From Streptomyces rishiriensis (lineage in GTDB: Bacteria > Actinomycetota > Actinomycetes > Streptomycetales > Streptomycetaceae), in NCBI RefSeq assembly GCF_003112535.1, contig NZ_BEWA01000027.1:1-64000 (forward strand): a stretch of DNA of 64,000 bases, written 5' to 3'. Position numbers and translations under genes: made by a program. This document shows positions 35,719 through 45,280 of the stretch, in pieces (position 1 is the stretch's first letter; each line of letters starts with the position of its first letter). Below the pieces are notes generated by a model that saw only the letters and a list, made by a program, of their open reading frames with translations, ran no database searches and was not told the origin of the DNA.

Positions 35719-36501
35719 ATGTACGCACTGGCGGTCTGTGCGGAGATGGTCTTCCGCGACCTTCCGATCGAGGAGCGGGCACGGCGTATCCACGAGGCCG
35801 GTTTCCAGGTCGAGATCTGGGACTGGACGAACCACGATCTCGATGCCCTCGCCCGCTCGTCCGCCGAGATCGTCTCGATGACGGGGTACGTGAGCGGCAG
35901 CCTCACCGAGGACGACGGCGCCGCCGAACTGCTGCGCACGGCCGAGGAGTCACTCAAGGCGGCCGAGCACCTGGGCTGCACTCGCCTGAACCTCCACGGA
36001 ACCGGTCTGGACAGCCAGGGGCTGCCCGTGGTGCCGGTACCCGGGGAGCCCACCGGCGCGATGTGGATGGCCGCGCACCGCACACTCACCCGGATCGCCG
36101 AGCTCGGCGAGAACGCCGGGGTCATTTTCACCCTGGAGAATCTCAACACCGCCGTCGATCACCCCGGGGTGCCCTTCGCGAAGGCTGCCGACACCCTGGC
36201 GCTGGTTGCCGCCGTGAACCGGCCCGGTCTGCGCATGAACCTGGACCTGTACCACGCCCAGATCGGCGAGGGAAATCTGATCGAGCTGGTGCGCCGCGCC
36301 CACGGCGCGGGACTCATCGGTGAGATCCAGGTGGCGGACGTGCCGGGCCGCTGCGAACCCGGCACGGGAGAGATCAACTACCCGGCCGTCGCCCGGGCCC
36401 TCGCAGACATCGGCTACGACGGCACCGTCGCCATGGAGGCATGGGCATCCAGCGACAGCGAGGCCGCTCTGGAACGCTTCCGGGCCGCCTTCACCGTCTG
36501 A
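35719..36501 (+). CDS. Hydroxypyruvate isomerase-like / inosose isomerase TIM barrel
   Basis: A 260-residue sugar isomerase of the Hyi/IolI type. Features are FQVEIWDWTNHDLDALARS, GCTRLNLHGTGLDSQGLPVV, the metal-binding FTLENLNTAVDHPG and LDLYHAQIGEGNLIELVRRA, and IQVADVPGRCEPGTGEINYP, very like hydroxypyruvate isomerases. In this context it may be an inosose isomerase. The ATG is set by GAGGAGA eight bases upstream, rather than the in-frame ATG at 35704. Its promoter carries the perfect operator. Confidence 0.82.
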   Translation: MYALAVCAEMVFRDLPIEERARRIHEAGFQVEIWDWTNHDLDALARSSAEIVSMTGYVSGSLTEDDGAAELLRTAEESLKAAEHLGCTRLNLHGTGLDSQGLPVVPVPGEPTGAMWMAAHRTLTRIAELGENAGVIFTLENLNTAVDHPGVPFAKAADTLALVAAVNRPGLRMNLDLYHAQIGEGNLIELVRRAHGAGLIGEIQVADVPGRCEPGTGEINYPAVARALADIGYDGTVAMEAWASSDSEAALERFRAAFTV

Positions 36502-36597
36502 CAGGAGCGACCGCGGGACATCTGCCCCGCCCTCGCGTCCGCGCACCACGGCAGCCGCCACCACCGAAGCCACGACGTAGATCACGGAGTATGTGCC

Positions 36598-37641
36598 ATG
36601 ACCTCCCCCCAGTCCCTCGCGGTCGGCCTCATCGGCGCCGGACGCATGGGCTCCTTCCACGCCGAGACCCTGGCCCGCCGCCTCCCCGGGGTACGGCTGG
36701 CCGCCATTGCCGATCCCGCACCCGGGGCCGCGAAGGCTCTGGCCGATCGTCTCGGCTGCCCCAAGACGTACACGGAGATCGGTGACCTGCTCGACGACCC
36801 CGAGATCGAGGCGGTCGTGATCGTCACGCCCGCCCGTACCCACGCCGGACTCATCGAGGCCGCAGCACGCGCCGGCAAGTCGGTCTTCTGCGAGAAGCCG
36901 ATGGCCGTCACCCTCGACGAAGCCGACCGCGCCATCAACGCCGCACATGAGGCGGGCGTGGTGCTCCAGGTGGGCTTCAACCGCCGCTTCGACGTCGGCT
37001 TCCGCGCCGCCCACGAGAAGATCACCGCCGGTGACATCGGTACCCCGCAGCTGCTGCGTTCCCTCACCCGGGACCCCAACCTGCACGACCCGTCGCGCAT
37101 CCCGCCATGGACGATCTTCCTGGAGACGCTCATCCACGACTTCGACGTCCTGCGCTACCTCAACCCCGGCTCAGAGCCCGTCGAGGTCTTCGCCATGGCC
37201 GACGCCCTGGTCCGGCCCGACTTCAAGGAACACGGACTGCTCGACACGGCCGTGGTGACGATCCGCTTCGACAACGGCGCCATCGCCACGGCGGAGGCCA
37301 ACTTCCAGGCGGTGTACGGCTATGACGTCCGCGGTGAGGTCAAGGGCTCGACCGGCATGCTCACCCTGGGTGACCTGCGCAGCAGCCACCTCACGTCCTA
37401 CGGTGTGGCCGGCGCTGCCGCCGAGTGCGTCAGCTACGACCAGGATCTCTTCCACGCGGCCTACGTTGCCGAACTGGCCGAGTTCACCGACAGCGTCCGG
37501 GACAAGCGTGCTCCGTCGGTGACCGGCGAGGACGCTCGGGCCGCGCTGGGCATCGCCCTCGCCTCGATCGGTTCGATCGCCACGGGCGGTGCGGTCAGCG
37601 TGGGTGACGTCAGGGAGAGCCCGGTGACAGTGCGGCCGTAG
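36598..37641 (+). CDS. iolG: Inositol 2-dehydrogenase (Gfo/Idh/MocA family)
   Basis: A 347-residue NAD(P)-dependent dehydrogenase. The Rossmann fingerprint GLIGAGRMGSFHAETLARR is at the N-terminus, the catalytic lysine is in the CEKPMAVTLDEAD motif, and the active-site block is FLETLIHDFDVLRYLNPG with the His-Asp pair. It oxidises myo-inositol to scyllo-inosose, the first step of the pathway. It follows the isomerase by 96 bases and shares its operator-controlled promoter. Confidence 0.9.
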   Translation: MTSPQSLAVGLIGAGRMGSFHAETLARRLPGVRLAAIADPAPGAAKALADRLGCPKTYTEIGDLLDDPEIEAVVIVTPARTHAGLIEAAARAGKSVFCEKPMAVTLDEADRAINAAHEAGVVLQVGFNRRFDVGFRAAHEKITAGDIGTPQLLRSLTRDPNLHDPSRIPPWTIFLETLIHDFDVLRYLNPGSEPVEVFAMADALVRPDFKEHGLLDTAVVTIRFDNGAIATAEANFQAVYGYDVRGEVKGSTGMLTLGDLRSSHLTSYGVAGAAAECVSYDQDLFHAAYVAELAEFTDSVRDKRAPSVTGEDARAALGIALASIGSIATGGAVSVGDVRESPVTVRP

Positions 37642-37759
37642 CACCGAGCACACGACGCCGACTCGGCGGCGCCTTCTCCAGCCCGAGCGGCCGCCGCCAG
37701 GGTCGTACCTCTCACGTCACCGTGCCGTTGCCGAGCCCCCTCCTGAAGCAACGCCCACA

Positions 37760-37771
37760 TGGAACGTTCTA
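37760..37771. promoter_or_regulatory. LacI-type operator before lacI gene
   Basis: TGGAACGTTCTA matches 11 of 12 positions of the iol palindrome and lies 43 bases before the LacI regulator start, indicating autoregulation. Confidence 0.65.
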
Positions 37772-37813
37772 CAATCGGTCCCCAGCAGACGAGACCGACC
37801 AGGAGAGGACAGG

Positions 37814-38854
37814 ATGCCTGCGACCCCGGCGGTCCCGGACGGGAAGCGGCCGACGCTCGCCGACCTGGCGACGCGGGCAGGCGTGTCCACCGCGCTGGCC
37901 TCCATCGTGATGCGCGGGGCGAAGGGGGCCAGCGCCGCCACCCGCGAGCGTGTCCTGGAGGCCGCGCGGGAGATCGGCTACCGCCCGGACGCCCGGGCGA
38001 GACTGCTGCGCAGCCACCGCTCCCACCTGCTCGGCGTGCAGTTCGGCCTCCAACATCCCTTCCACGCCGACCTGGTGGAGGGCATCTACGCCACCGCCGA
38101 ACCAGCCGGATACCAGATCGCGCTGAGCGCCGTGACCGCCGAACGGGGTGAGCAGCGCGCCGTCGAAACCCTGCTCGACGACCGCTGCGAGGCGCTGATC
38201 CTGCTCGGCCCACAGGCCCCCGCCTCACGGCTGACGGAGCTCGCCGGGCAATTGCCGGTCGTCTCTGTGGCCCGCCACCTGCGGCCACCCGTCCCCGGCC
38301 TGGAGGTCGTACGGACCGCCGACGACAAGGGCGCCCGCCAGGCAGTCGACCACCTCGTGGCGCTGGGCCACCGTGCCATCGCCCACATCGACGGCGGCAA
38401 GGCACCCGGCGCAGCCGACCGGCGACGCGGCTACCGCACCGCCATGAGCCGCCACGGTCTCACCGAGCACATCCGCGTCGTGCCCGGGGGCCTCACCGAG
38501 GCAGAGGGCGCCGAGGCCGCCCAGGTTCTCGCCGCTTCCCAACCGCGCCCCACCGCGGTCCTCGCCTTCAACGACCGCTGCGCGACCGGTGTCCTCGATG
38601 TCTTCCTCCGCAGCGGCATTCCCGTCCCCGGCGCCATCTCCGTCGTCGGCTTCGACGACAGCCATCTGGCCCGCCTGGCCCATATCGACCTCACCACCGT
38701 CGGGCAGGACATCCCCCGCCTCGCCCACCTCGCCGTGGACCGGGCCATCGCACGCCTGGACGGTCGCGACACCGGTACCGGGGAACAGGTGGTCGCTCCA
38801 CACCTCGTGGTCCGGGGGACGACGGCCCCGCCCTCTACCGCACCGGCCACCTGA
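37814..38854 (+). CDS. LacI family repressor of the inositol cluster
   Basis: A 346-residue LacI/GalR regulator. The HTH and hinge region is PTLADLATRAGVSTALASIV then EAAREIGYRPDARARLLRSH (residues 13-66), followed by a periplasmic-binding-protein-like effector domain: FNDRCATGVLDVFLRSGIPV and VGFDDSHLARLAHIDLTTVG. It ends the iol locus. Four TAGAACGTTCTA-type sites (25036, 35599, 35674, 37760) sit upstream of the transporter, the isomerase-iolG unit and this gene, so it very likely represses all of them until an inositol intermediate binds. Confidence 0.9.
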   Translation: MPATPAVPDGKRPTLADLATRAGVSTALASIVMRGAKGASAATRERVLEAAREIGYRPDARARLLRSHRSHLLGVQFGLQHPFHADLVEGIYATAEPAGYQIALSAVTAERGEQRAVETLLDDRCEALILLGPQAPASRLTELAGQLPVVSVARHLRPPVPGLEVVRTADDKGARQAVDHLVALGHRAIAHIDGGKAPGAADRRRGYRTAMSRHGLTEHIRVVPGGLTEAEGAEAAQVLAASQPRPTAVLAFNDRCATGVLDVFLRSGIPVPGAISVVGFDDSHLARLAHIDLTTVGQDIPRLAHLAVDRAIARLDGRDTGTGEQVVAPHLVVRGTTAPPSTAPAT

Positions 38855-38913
38855 GCGTCGTCTGGGTCATCCTCGCACCGCACACAGTCCCACGCGCCTC
38901 CAATACCTGAGGA

Positions 38914-39240
38914 ATGGGGTACAACGGCGAACTCGGCGACTTTCTCCGCTCCCGTCGCCCCCTCCTCACCCCGAACACCGCCGGACTGCCACCGGGCGCG
39001 GGGCGCGCCGGGTGCCCAAGCCGTGAGGAGGTCGCGCCCCTGGCGTGTGTCACCACCCGCTACACCCGCCTGGAGCAGGGCCGCCACCCGCACCTCTCCG
39101 AAGCCGTCCCTCCGTCCCCCACGCCCTGCGTCTCGACGACGAACGCGGCTACCTCTTCGCCCTCACCCGCCCCGCGTCCCACCGCCCCGTAGCGCCGACG
39201 CACGCCCCGAGCGGAGCGGACCCGGTCCGCGGCCCGCCAG
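38914..39240 (+). pseudogene. MmyB-type XRE regulator relic
   Basis: The first frame reads ELGDFLRSRRPLLTPNTAGL, EEVAPLACVTTRYTRLEQGR and HPHLSEAV, the N-terminus of MmyB-like HTH regulators. Another frame then gives HALRLDDERGYLFALTRPAS, the next piece of the same domain. The large ligand domain is gone. The conserved VPGLRREE segment is degraded to a GRAGCPSREE stretch. Compare the intact relative at 55692-56561. Confidence 0.75.
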
Positions 39241-39429
39241 AGGCTGGAGTTCACCGCGCTTCGAGGCATTCCCGGTGACCAGGTGCGTGCTCGGCGGACG
39301 CGGCACGGAGCAAGAAGTGCCCTACACAGTCATCGCAGACACTCCCCACGTCGCCTTCCGGCTGGCCCAGTCGCACCTAGGGACTTTCGTTTGGATCATC
39401 GTGCGGACCAAAGAAAGATGCCTGCGATG

Positions 39430-40275
39430 TAGAGCGATTGCTATCTGCGGGGGCTGATGCTGGACGGCCGGCGCAAGTCGATCCAGCCGATGGCGCAGCG
39501 GCTGCCGGACGGGAACATGCAGGCCCTGCAGCAGTTCGTCAACCAGTCGCCGTGGCAGTGGACGCCGGTGCGGCGGCGGATCGCCGAGCGGCTGGTCCAG
39601 GTCGTCAAGCCCGAGGTGTGGGTCATCGACGACGTCGCGTTTCCCAAGTGCGGGCAGGCGTCGGTGGGGGTGGCCCGGCAGTACTGCGGGGCACTGGGGA
39701 AGCGGGCCACCTGCCAGGTCGCCGTCAGTGTGCATGCGGCCACGGATACCGCCTCCTGCCCACTGGAATGGGAATTGTTCCTACCCGAGGAACGGGCGCA
39801 CGACACCCGTCGTCGCACGGCTGCGGGCGTGCCCGATGAGGTGGGGCATGTGCCCAAGCCCCGCCTGACCCTGGGGCTGCTGGAGAGGCTGGCGGGTTGG
39901 CTTCCGTCGGTGCCGGTGATTGTGGCCGACTGCGGATACGGCCGCATGTCTGCTTCCGCCTGGTCCTGGAGGAACGCGGCTGGTCCTACATCGTCGCTGT
40001 CGAGCCCAAGGAGATCGCCCGCCCGGCCGGTGCCAAGCCGGAGCTGCCGCCCTACCAGGGACGGGGCCCGCCCACGTTGCCGCGCTATCGCGAGCCGGCC
40101 CGCCCCCTGCACCAACGGATCGATGCGCACACCCGCTTCGAGGACGTCACCTGGCAAAAGGGCAGCAGGGCTCAGTCATCCACCGCCCTCGAGTCCGCGA
40201 ACGGCATCTCCAAGATCCCCGCCAGAACGGCCGCTGCCGATGGTGTACGCCCACGGGCACACAGAAGTGTGACCG
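39430..40275 (+). pseudogene. IS701-family transposase relic
   Basis: Starting YLRGLMLDGRRKSIQPMAQR it carries LPDGNMQALQQFVNQSPWQW, the first DDE aspartate in WVIDDVAFPKCGQASVGVAR, and CQVAVSVHAATDTASCPLEW. It then loses frame near 39945; EERGWSYIVAVEPKEIARPA and TLPRYREPARPL follow in another frame. The N-terminal 50 or so residues and the C-terminal third are missing. It marks the left edge of the defence region. Confidence 0.85.
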
Positions 40276-40379
40276 GGCTCGCTAGTTGGCACCAGGTCAC
40301 GTTCACGACCTGCACTGATGCCAAGTAGCTTCAGTGGCCGGAGTCGCAGAATCAGCGAAATAGTTGGCACTTTGGTACA

Positions 40380-40830
40380 GCACAGGTTATGAGGCGTTTG
40401 TGCCCATAGCGGGGCCAGAGATCTTCGGCGGCGACAGCGGCCCGGCTGTTGGAGTGAGGGGCGCTGGTGAAGGGGAAGCCGCTCGCCGAGTCCCGCATCG
40501 TGATCGGCGCCGCCCGCACAGTCCAAGGGGACGCGTACGCGCGCAGCCGGAGAAGTGGCGCCTCACGGATATCCCCGTGGACACTGCCAACCGTCTCCAG
40601 GGCCGTGAGTTCGACATCGCCCTCGTCTGGCACCCGCTCTCCGGCCGCCAGGCCGCCTCCGCCTTCCATCTGGAGACCGGCCGCCTGTGCGTCCTGCTCT
40701 CCCGCCGCTCTTTCGCCTGCATCGTCGTGGACCGCACCGGCATCACAGACCTCTTGGACCGGCATCCCCGCAGCAGCCCGGTCTACCTCGACGTGCCTCC
40801 GAAGCCTGAGCGGTGGTGCGGCGTCACCAA
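40380..40830 (+). pseudogene. C-terminal relic of an SF1 (Upf1/DNA2-like) helicase
   Basis: After an upstream fragment (LVKGKPLAESRIVIGAARTV in a different frame) comes VDTANRLQGREFDIALVWHP then LSGRQAASAFHLETGRLCVL and LSRRSFACIVVDRTGITDLL. This is the motif V/VI end of an AAA_12-type helicase: the ANRLQGREFD and GRLCVLLSR pattern corresponds to VDxxQGxExD and NVALTRA. All ATPase motifs upstream are missing. It abuts the Argonaute relic. Confidence 0.6.
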
Positions 40831-40839
40831 GGACGAGCC

Positions 40840-41410
40840 CTTTCTCCGGTTTCAATACCGACTCCCCCTTCAGCAGGGAACTCGTCTTCGACGACGCTCT
40901 CGTCCGCGAGATCTCCGAACACCAACTGCGCCGCCTGGCACGCGCCGACATCGCCTCCGCCACAACCGAGGCGGTCAATATCTACGCCGACGCCGCCCGG
41001 TCGCTGGCCGAGACGGGGCGCTGCCGGGTCGTGATCTGTGCCCGCCCCGAGGAACTCAACGACCGTGAAGACCACCCACCGTCATCGGAAAGCCCGGCCG
41101 AACACGACGAAGAGCAAATTGAGCGCAACGGCAGAGGGGACTTTCATGATCTGCTCAAAGGAGCCGCGCTCACGCTGTCAGCGCCACTGCAACTGATGCG
41201 CAAGGAGACGTGGACCGGGATCCCGGCCAGGAGCAGCGGGCAAGCCGTCCGGCCTCTGCAGGACGAGGCCACCAGAGCCTGGAATGTCCACACTGCCCTG
41301 TATTACAAAGCCGGCGGGACACCCTGCGCATGCCACGTCACAGCTCCGACCGGGCCACCTGCTACTGCTTGCGAGTGGGGCAAGTCTCCCTCGCTGCTGT
41401 CGATTGTGGG
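40840..41410 (+). pseudogene. Argonaute-like (PIWI domain) relic
   Basis: One frame encodes SPFSRELVFDDALVREISEH, YADAARSLAETGRCRVVICA with RP, DFHDLLKGAALTLSAPLQLM and finally DEATRAWNVHTALYYKAGGT with P. A frame change then gives RMPRHSSDRATCY. The AWNxxTALYYKAGGxPWR then TTCYVGxSFY sequence is the diagnostic core of prokaryotic Argonaute PIWI domains. N, PAZ and the catalytic C-terminal parts are absent and the frame is broken after TP, so it is a dead gene. Identification is from motif memory, not a search. Confidence 0.6.
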
Positions 41411-41654
41411 TGACCTGGGGCCGGTCTCCACGGCAACGCGTCGCACAGGGCTGCGCCTGCGGTCCAAGCAGCAGTTGACCCACCCAGAACATCGACCGAA
41501 CCCGACCGAAACAGACGCAATCTGACGCACCATTGACCACTTTGAGCCAAGTAGCCGCCCCCGTCCCTTCGGTGCCAGATACTGCATTGACTCACGGTGG
41601 CCTAAGGCATGTGCCGCTTCGTGAGCCGGGGGTGGGACCGATGTCGGGAGTGCG

Positions 41655-43658
41655 ATGCAGCTGACCCATGCCAAGGTGATCAATTTCCGCGCTCTGGACA
41701 AGGCGGATGTGCGGATTGATCAGAAGACCACGCTCATCGTGGGACGCAACAACAGCGGCAAGACATCGTTCGTCAACCTTTTCGAGAAGTTCTTCGGCGA
41801 CGACGACACTCAGTTCATGCTGGAGGATTTCTCCACCTGCCGCATCGCCGACATCGAGCAGGCGCTTCAGATCTTCGGCGAGGCGAACGGGCACGCGGCG
41901 CAGGGCGATCAGGAGACGCGTGAGAGCCTGCTGGCCAAGGCATACGAGCTCGTGCCGTCCATCCGGCTGGGACTCACGATCGAGTATGACGAGGACGATG
42001 ACCTCGCCCCGTTGACGGACGTGATCCTGGACCTCGACGACTCCTGCTTCACGGTCCAGATCGAAGCCGCCCTGGAGGCGGCACGGCCGCACGACTTCCT
42101 CAAGGACTTCTGGACAGCGAGCCAGAGGCAGAAGTTCGACCCCATCAAGTGGCTACGCAAGAATTTCACGGAGCACTTCGCCCCCATTTATCGAGCGGTA
42201 AGCCCGGTCGACGAGAAGGTGACGAAGGGGATCACGCGCACTGCCGCACAGGCGATCGTCTCCGTCAAGTTCGTCTACGCGCAGACTAAGGTCGACGACA
42301 CCCCTGGCGACAAGGCCCGCACGCTGTCCAAGACGTTCGAGACCTATTACAAGGTCAAGAGCGGAGCCGAGGGCCGTCACCAGAGTATCGAGCAGATCGA
42401 GGACGCCCTGACGGCCGCATCGCTGGAACTCGACACCAGCTACGAATCGCTGTTCGACCCGGTCTTCGAAGATCTGCGCAGTTTCGGGGTAGGAACCATC
42501 ACGCCGGTCGAAAAGCCCCGCATCGTGTCCCTCATGGAGGGGTCGGGCATCCTCAGAGGCAGTACACGGCTCCAGTACCCGTCCGGAGATGACGGCTTCC
42601 ACCTTCCCGAGGGCCACAACGGGCTCGGCTACAGCAAGCTGATCTTCACCATCCTGCAGGTCATCAGCTTTCACCAGGCTTACGAACGTGCTGCTCCGAA
42701 GCCGGCGCTGCAAGTGCTGTTCATCGAGGAGCCGGAAGCCCACTTGCATCCCCAGATGCAGGAGGTCTTCATCAAGAACATCCAGGACTTCATCAAGCGC
42801 AAGGCGCCGTGGAAGGTGCAGGTGGTCATCACCACGCACTCGTCCCACATCGTCGCAAGCGGCGGATTCCACACGGTGCGGTACTTCGATCGCTCCGAGC
42901 CCGACGGCAAGGTCAAGGACCTCTCCACCTTCCAGGCGAAAGTCAAGGCAACCCCGCACGGCGACGAGACACTGCGATTCCTGCGCCAGTGCATGGTCCT
43001 GCACCGGTGCGACATGTTCTTCGCCGACAAGGTAATCCTGATCGAAGGCACCGCGGAGCGGCTGCTGCTGCCCGAGATGGTCCGCCGGTGTGCCGATGGG
43101 CTCCTACACCAGTACGTGTCGGTCATCGAGGTCGGTGACGCCTACGCGGTCCGGTTCCAGGCGCTGCTGGAGTTCCTCAACGTGAAGACCCTGGTCATCA
43201 CCGACATCGACTCCGTCAGTCCCCAGGATCAGAAGGCGTGCCCGCCGAGCACCGATCTGGCGGTCACCTCGAACTCCACGCTCAAGAACTGGCTCCCGGG
43301 TCAATCCAGCATCACGAAGCTCCTCGCCGCCGCTCCGGCTGACAAGGAGCATGGCCACGTGCGCGTGGCCTATCAGGTCCCGGAGAAGGAGGCGGGCGTC
43401 TGCGCGCGGAGTTTCGAGGACGCCTTCATCATCGCCAACTCAGCCGTCCTCGCCCAAGACCTCAGACATCTGGAGCTGAAGAGAGCCTTCGTGTCGGAAG
43501 TCGGGGCCGACCCCACCGCTGAGGACATCGAAGCCGCCGCGTTCGCCATCGCCAAACGGCTCTCCAAGCACAAGACCGACTTCGCCTTCGACGTCATGCT
43601 CCTGGAGGACTGGGCAGTCCCCCGCTACATCGCCGAAGGACTTCAGTGGCTCGCCTGA
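41655..43658 (+). CDS. OLD-family ATP-dependent nuclease (GajA-like)
   Basis: A 667-residue class 2 OLD protein: N-terminal ABC-type ATPase plus C-terminal TOPRIM nuclease. Walker A is GRNNSGKTS (30-38), Walker B LFIEEPEAHLHPQMQEVF near 354-371, and the H-loop is in VITTHSSHIVAS. The TOPRIM motifs are VILIEGTAERLLLPEM (about 460-475, metal-binding Glu) and TLVITDIDSVSP (about 512-523, acidic DxD). It overlaps the downstream UvrD-like helicase by 13 bases, the gene order of Gabija (GajA-GajB) antiphage systems. GGGAG precedes the ATG by five bases. Confidence 0.88.
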   Translation: MQLTHAKVINFRALDKADVRIDQKTTLIVGRNNSGKTSFVNLFEKFFGDDDTQFMLEDFSTCRIADIEQALQIFGEANGHAAQGDQETRESLLAKAYELVPSIRLGLTIEYDEDDDLAPLTDVILDLDDSCFTVQIEAALEAARPHDFLKDFWTASQRQKFDPIKWLRKNFTEHFAPIYRAVSPVDEKVTKGITRTAAQAIVSVKFVYAQTKVDDTPGDKARTLSKTFETYYKVKSGAEGRHQSIEQIEDALTAASLELDTSYESLFDPVFEDLRSFGVGTITPVEKPRIVSLMEGSGILRGSTRLQYPSGDDGFHLPEGHNGLGYSKLIFTILQVISFHQAYERAAPKPALQVLFIEEPEAHLHPQMQEVFIKNIQDFIKRKAPWKVQVVITTHSSHIVASGGFHTVRYFDRSEPDGKVKDLSTFQAKVKATPHGDETLRFLRQCMVLHRCDMFFADKVILIEGTAERLLLPEMVRRCADGLLHQYVSVIEVGDAYAVRFQALLEFLNVKTLVITDIDSVSPQDQKACPPSTDLAVTSNSTLKNWLPGQSSITKLLAAAPADKEHGHVRVAYQVPEKEAGVCARSFEDAFIIANSAVLAQDLRHLELKRAFVSEVGADPTAEDIEAAAFAIAKRLSKHKTDFAFDVMLLEDWAVPRYIAEGLQWLA

Positions 43659-45280
43659 ACACCCTCGAAGCCGTGATCGAAGAACTAGACGCCCGGCGCA
43701 GTTTTCTCGTCGAAGCAGGGGCAGGCGCCGGCAAGACGACCGACCTCGTCCGCGCTCTTCAGCACCTCCTCAGCAACCGGCGCACGGAGCTGGAAGCGAA
43801 GGGCCGGCGGATCGCCTGCATCACGTACACGAACGTCGCCAAGAAGAAGATTCTCGAACGCATCTCGGCGGATCCACTCGTCACTGTCGGCACCATCCAC
43901 GAGTTCCTCTGGAGCGTCGTCCAGGACTACCCGCGTGAGCTCTGGCAGCAGATCCTCGACTACAACAAGGACCTGCGCAATCCAGAAGACCTCGATGAGG
44001 TGACCACTCCCCCGGTGATCGAGTACTCCGACCGCGGGCGGAAACTGAGCGAGGGCCGCATTTCCCACGACGATGTCATCGCTCTGTCCCTGCGGCTCGT
44101 CGCCGCCCACCCCAAGCTCATACGCATCATCACCAGCAAGTACCCCGTCATCTTCGTCGACGAGTACCAGGACACCTCGCCCAAGACAATCGAACTTCTG
44201 CTGGATTACTTGGCGGGAGCGGGCAAAGAGCCCTGCGTGATCGGCCTCTTCGGCGACTCGATGCAGAAGATCTACCGATCCGGCGTCGGCGCAGTCCGCC
44301 ATGACAGGCTCACGCCCATCACCAAACTCCAGAACTACCGGTGTTCGCGCCCCGTAGTCGACGTTCTCAACAAGATGCGGCCCGAACTCCGCCAGGAGGC
44401 CTGCGGCGAGCAGCAGGAGGGCGAAGTGCACCTCTTCCTCAACACCGACGCGCCACCCGGCCCACCTCGGTTGGCTGCCGCAAGAGCCACCCTCGCGAGC
44501 AAGGGCTGGTCACCCGAGAACTCCAAGTACCTCCTGCTCACCCACCGAGGCATCGCAGGCACACTGGAATACGCCAACCTGCTGGATCAGTACCGGCAGC
44601 TCGGCAGTCACGGCCCGGACGACCTCATGGCTCGCAACGAGCCCTACATCCAGTACCTGACGCAGATCGAGGCACTGTCCACGGCGTACCACGCCAGGGA
44701 CTTCGTGGAACTGACCAGCCTGTTGGCCCAGGGAAAGAGACGGATCACCCAGCACGCCGACAAGCGGATCGTCAGCGAAGCCATCCGCAAGCTCGACGCG
44801 GTGCGCACGACCGGGACCGTCGGCGACGTTCTGGACCTTATGGCCGGCAGTCCTCTGCTCACCGTGCCAGGAAAGGTGAGAGACCGCGAACGCCGCAGAA
44901 CCGCCACCGGTCTCGACGAGCGACAGCAGCGGCAAGCAGACTTCTCCAACAGCCTCCGCGGCGTCCCCTACAGGGAAGTCATCAGCGTCACCCAATTCAT
45001 CGACGAACTCACCCCCTTCTCCACCCAACACGGCGTCAAGGGAGATGAGTTCGAGAACGTCGTCGTTGTGATCGACGACTCCGCCTGGACCATGTACAGC
45101 ATCGGCAAGATGCTGGCCGGCACCGACAAACCCGACCGTACCCAACGGTCACGCAACCTCTTCTACGTCTGCTGTTCGCGAGCCCGCCGTGGCCTGGCCG
45201 TGGTCTTCACTAACGACCTCCCGGACGGGGCAGAAACAACAGCTCGCGACTGGTTCGCTTCGGGCAACGTCCATCCATGA
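43646..45280 (+). CDS. UvrD-like helicase (GajB-like partner)
   Basis: A 544-residue superfamily 1 helicase. Walker A is EAGAGAGKTT (23-32), motif Ia ITYTNVAKKKI, TIHEFLW, Walker B VDEYQDTS near 171-178, motif III GDSMQKIY, motif IV NYRCSRPVVDVLN, motif V HGVKGDEFENVVVV and motif VI LFYVCCSRARRGLAVVF. The GTG start follows GAAGGA and lies inside the end of the OLD gene, so the two are translationally coupled. Together they make a Gabija-like pair; GajB senses DNA termini and activates GajA in characterised systems. Confidence 0.88.
   Translation: MARLNTLEAVIEELDARRSFLVEAGAGAGKTTDLVRALQHLLSNRRTELEAKGRRIACITYTNVAKKKILERISADPLVTVGTIHEFLWSVVQDYPRELWQQILDYNKDLRNPEDLDEVTTPPVIEYSDRGRKLSEGRISHDDVIALSLRLVAAHPKLIRIITSKYPVIFVDEYQDTSPKTIELLLDYLAGAGKEPCVIGLFGDSMQKIYRSGVGAVRHDRLTPITKLQNYRCSRPVVDVLNKMRPELRQEACGEQQEGEVHLFLNTDAPPGPPRLAAARATLASKGWSPENSKYLLLTHRGIAGTLEYANLLDQYRQLGSHGPDDLMARNEPYIQYLTQIEALSTAYHARDFVELTSLLAQGKRRITQHADKRIVSEAIRKLDAVRTTGTVGDVLDLMAGSPLLTVPGKVRDRERRRTATGLDERQQRQADFSNSLRGVPYREVISVTQFIDELTPFSTQHGVKGDEFENVVVVIDDSAWTMYSIGKMLAGTDKPDRTQRSRNLFYVCCSRARRGLAVVFTNDLPDGAETTARDWFASGNVHP

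Noticed and set aside
40283..40370. Direct repeat TAGTTGGCAC at 40283-40292 and 40361-40370
   Set aside because: Only 10 bases, no matching element between the copies and no target duplication at a recognised insertion sequence.
43646..45280. Interpretation of the UvrD-like protein as a housekeeping repair helicase
   Set aside because: It is only 544 residues and its start overlaps the OLD nuclease gene, which fits a defence pair better.
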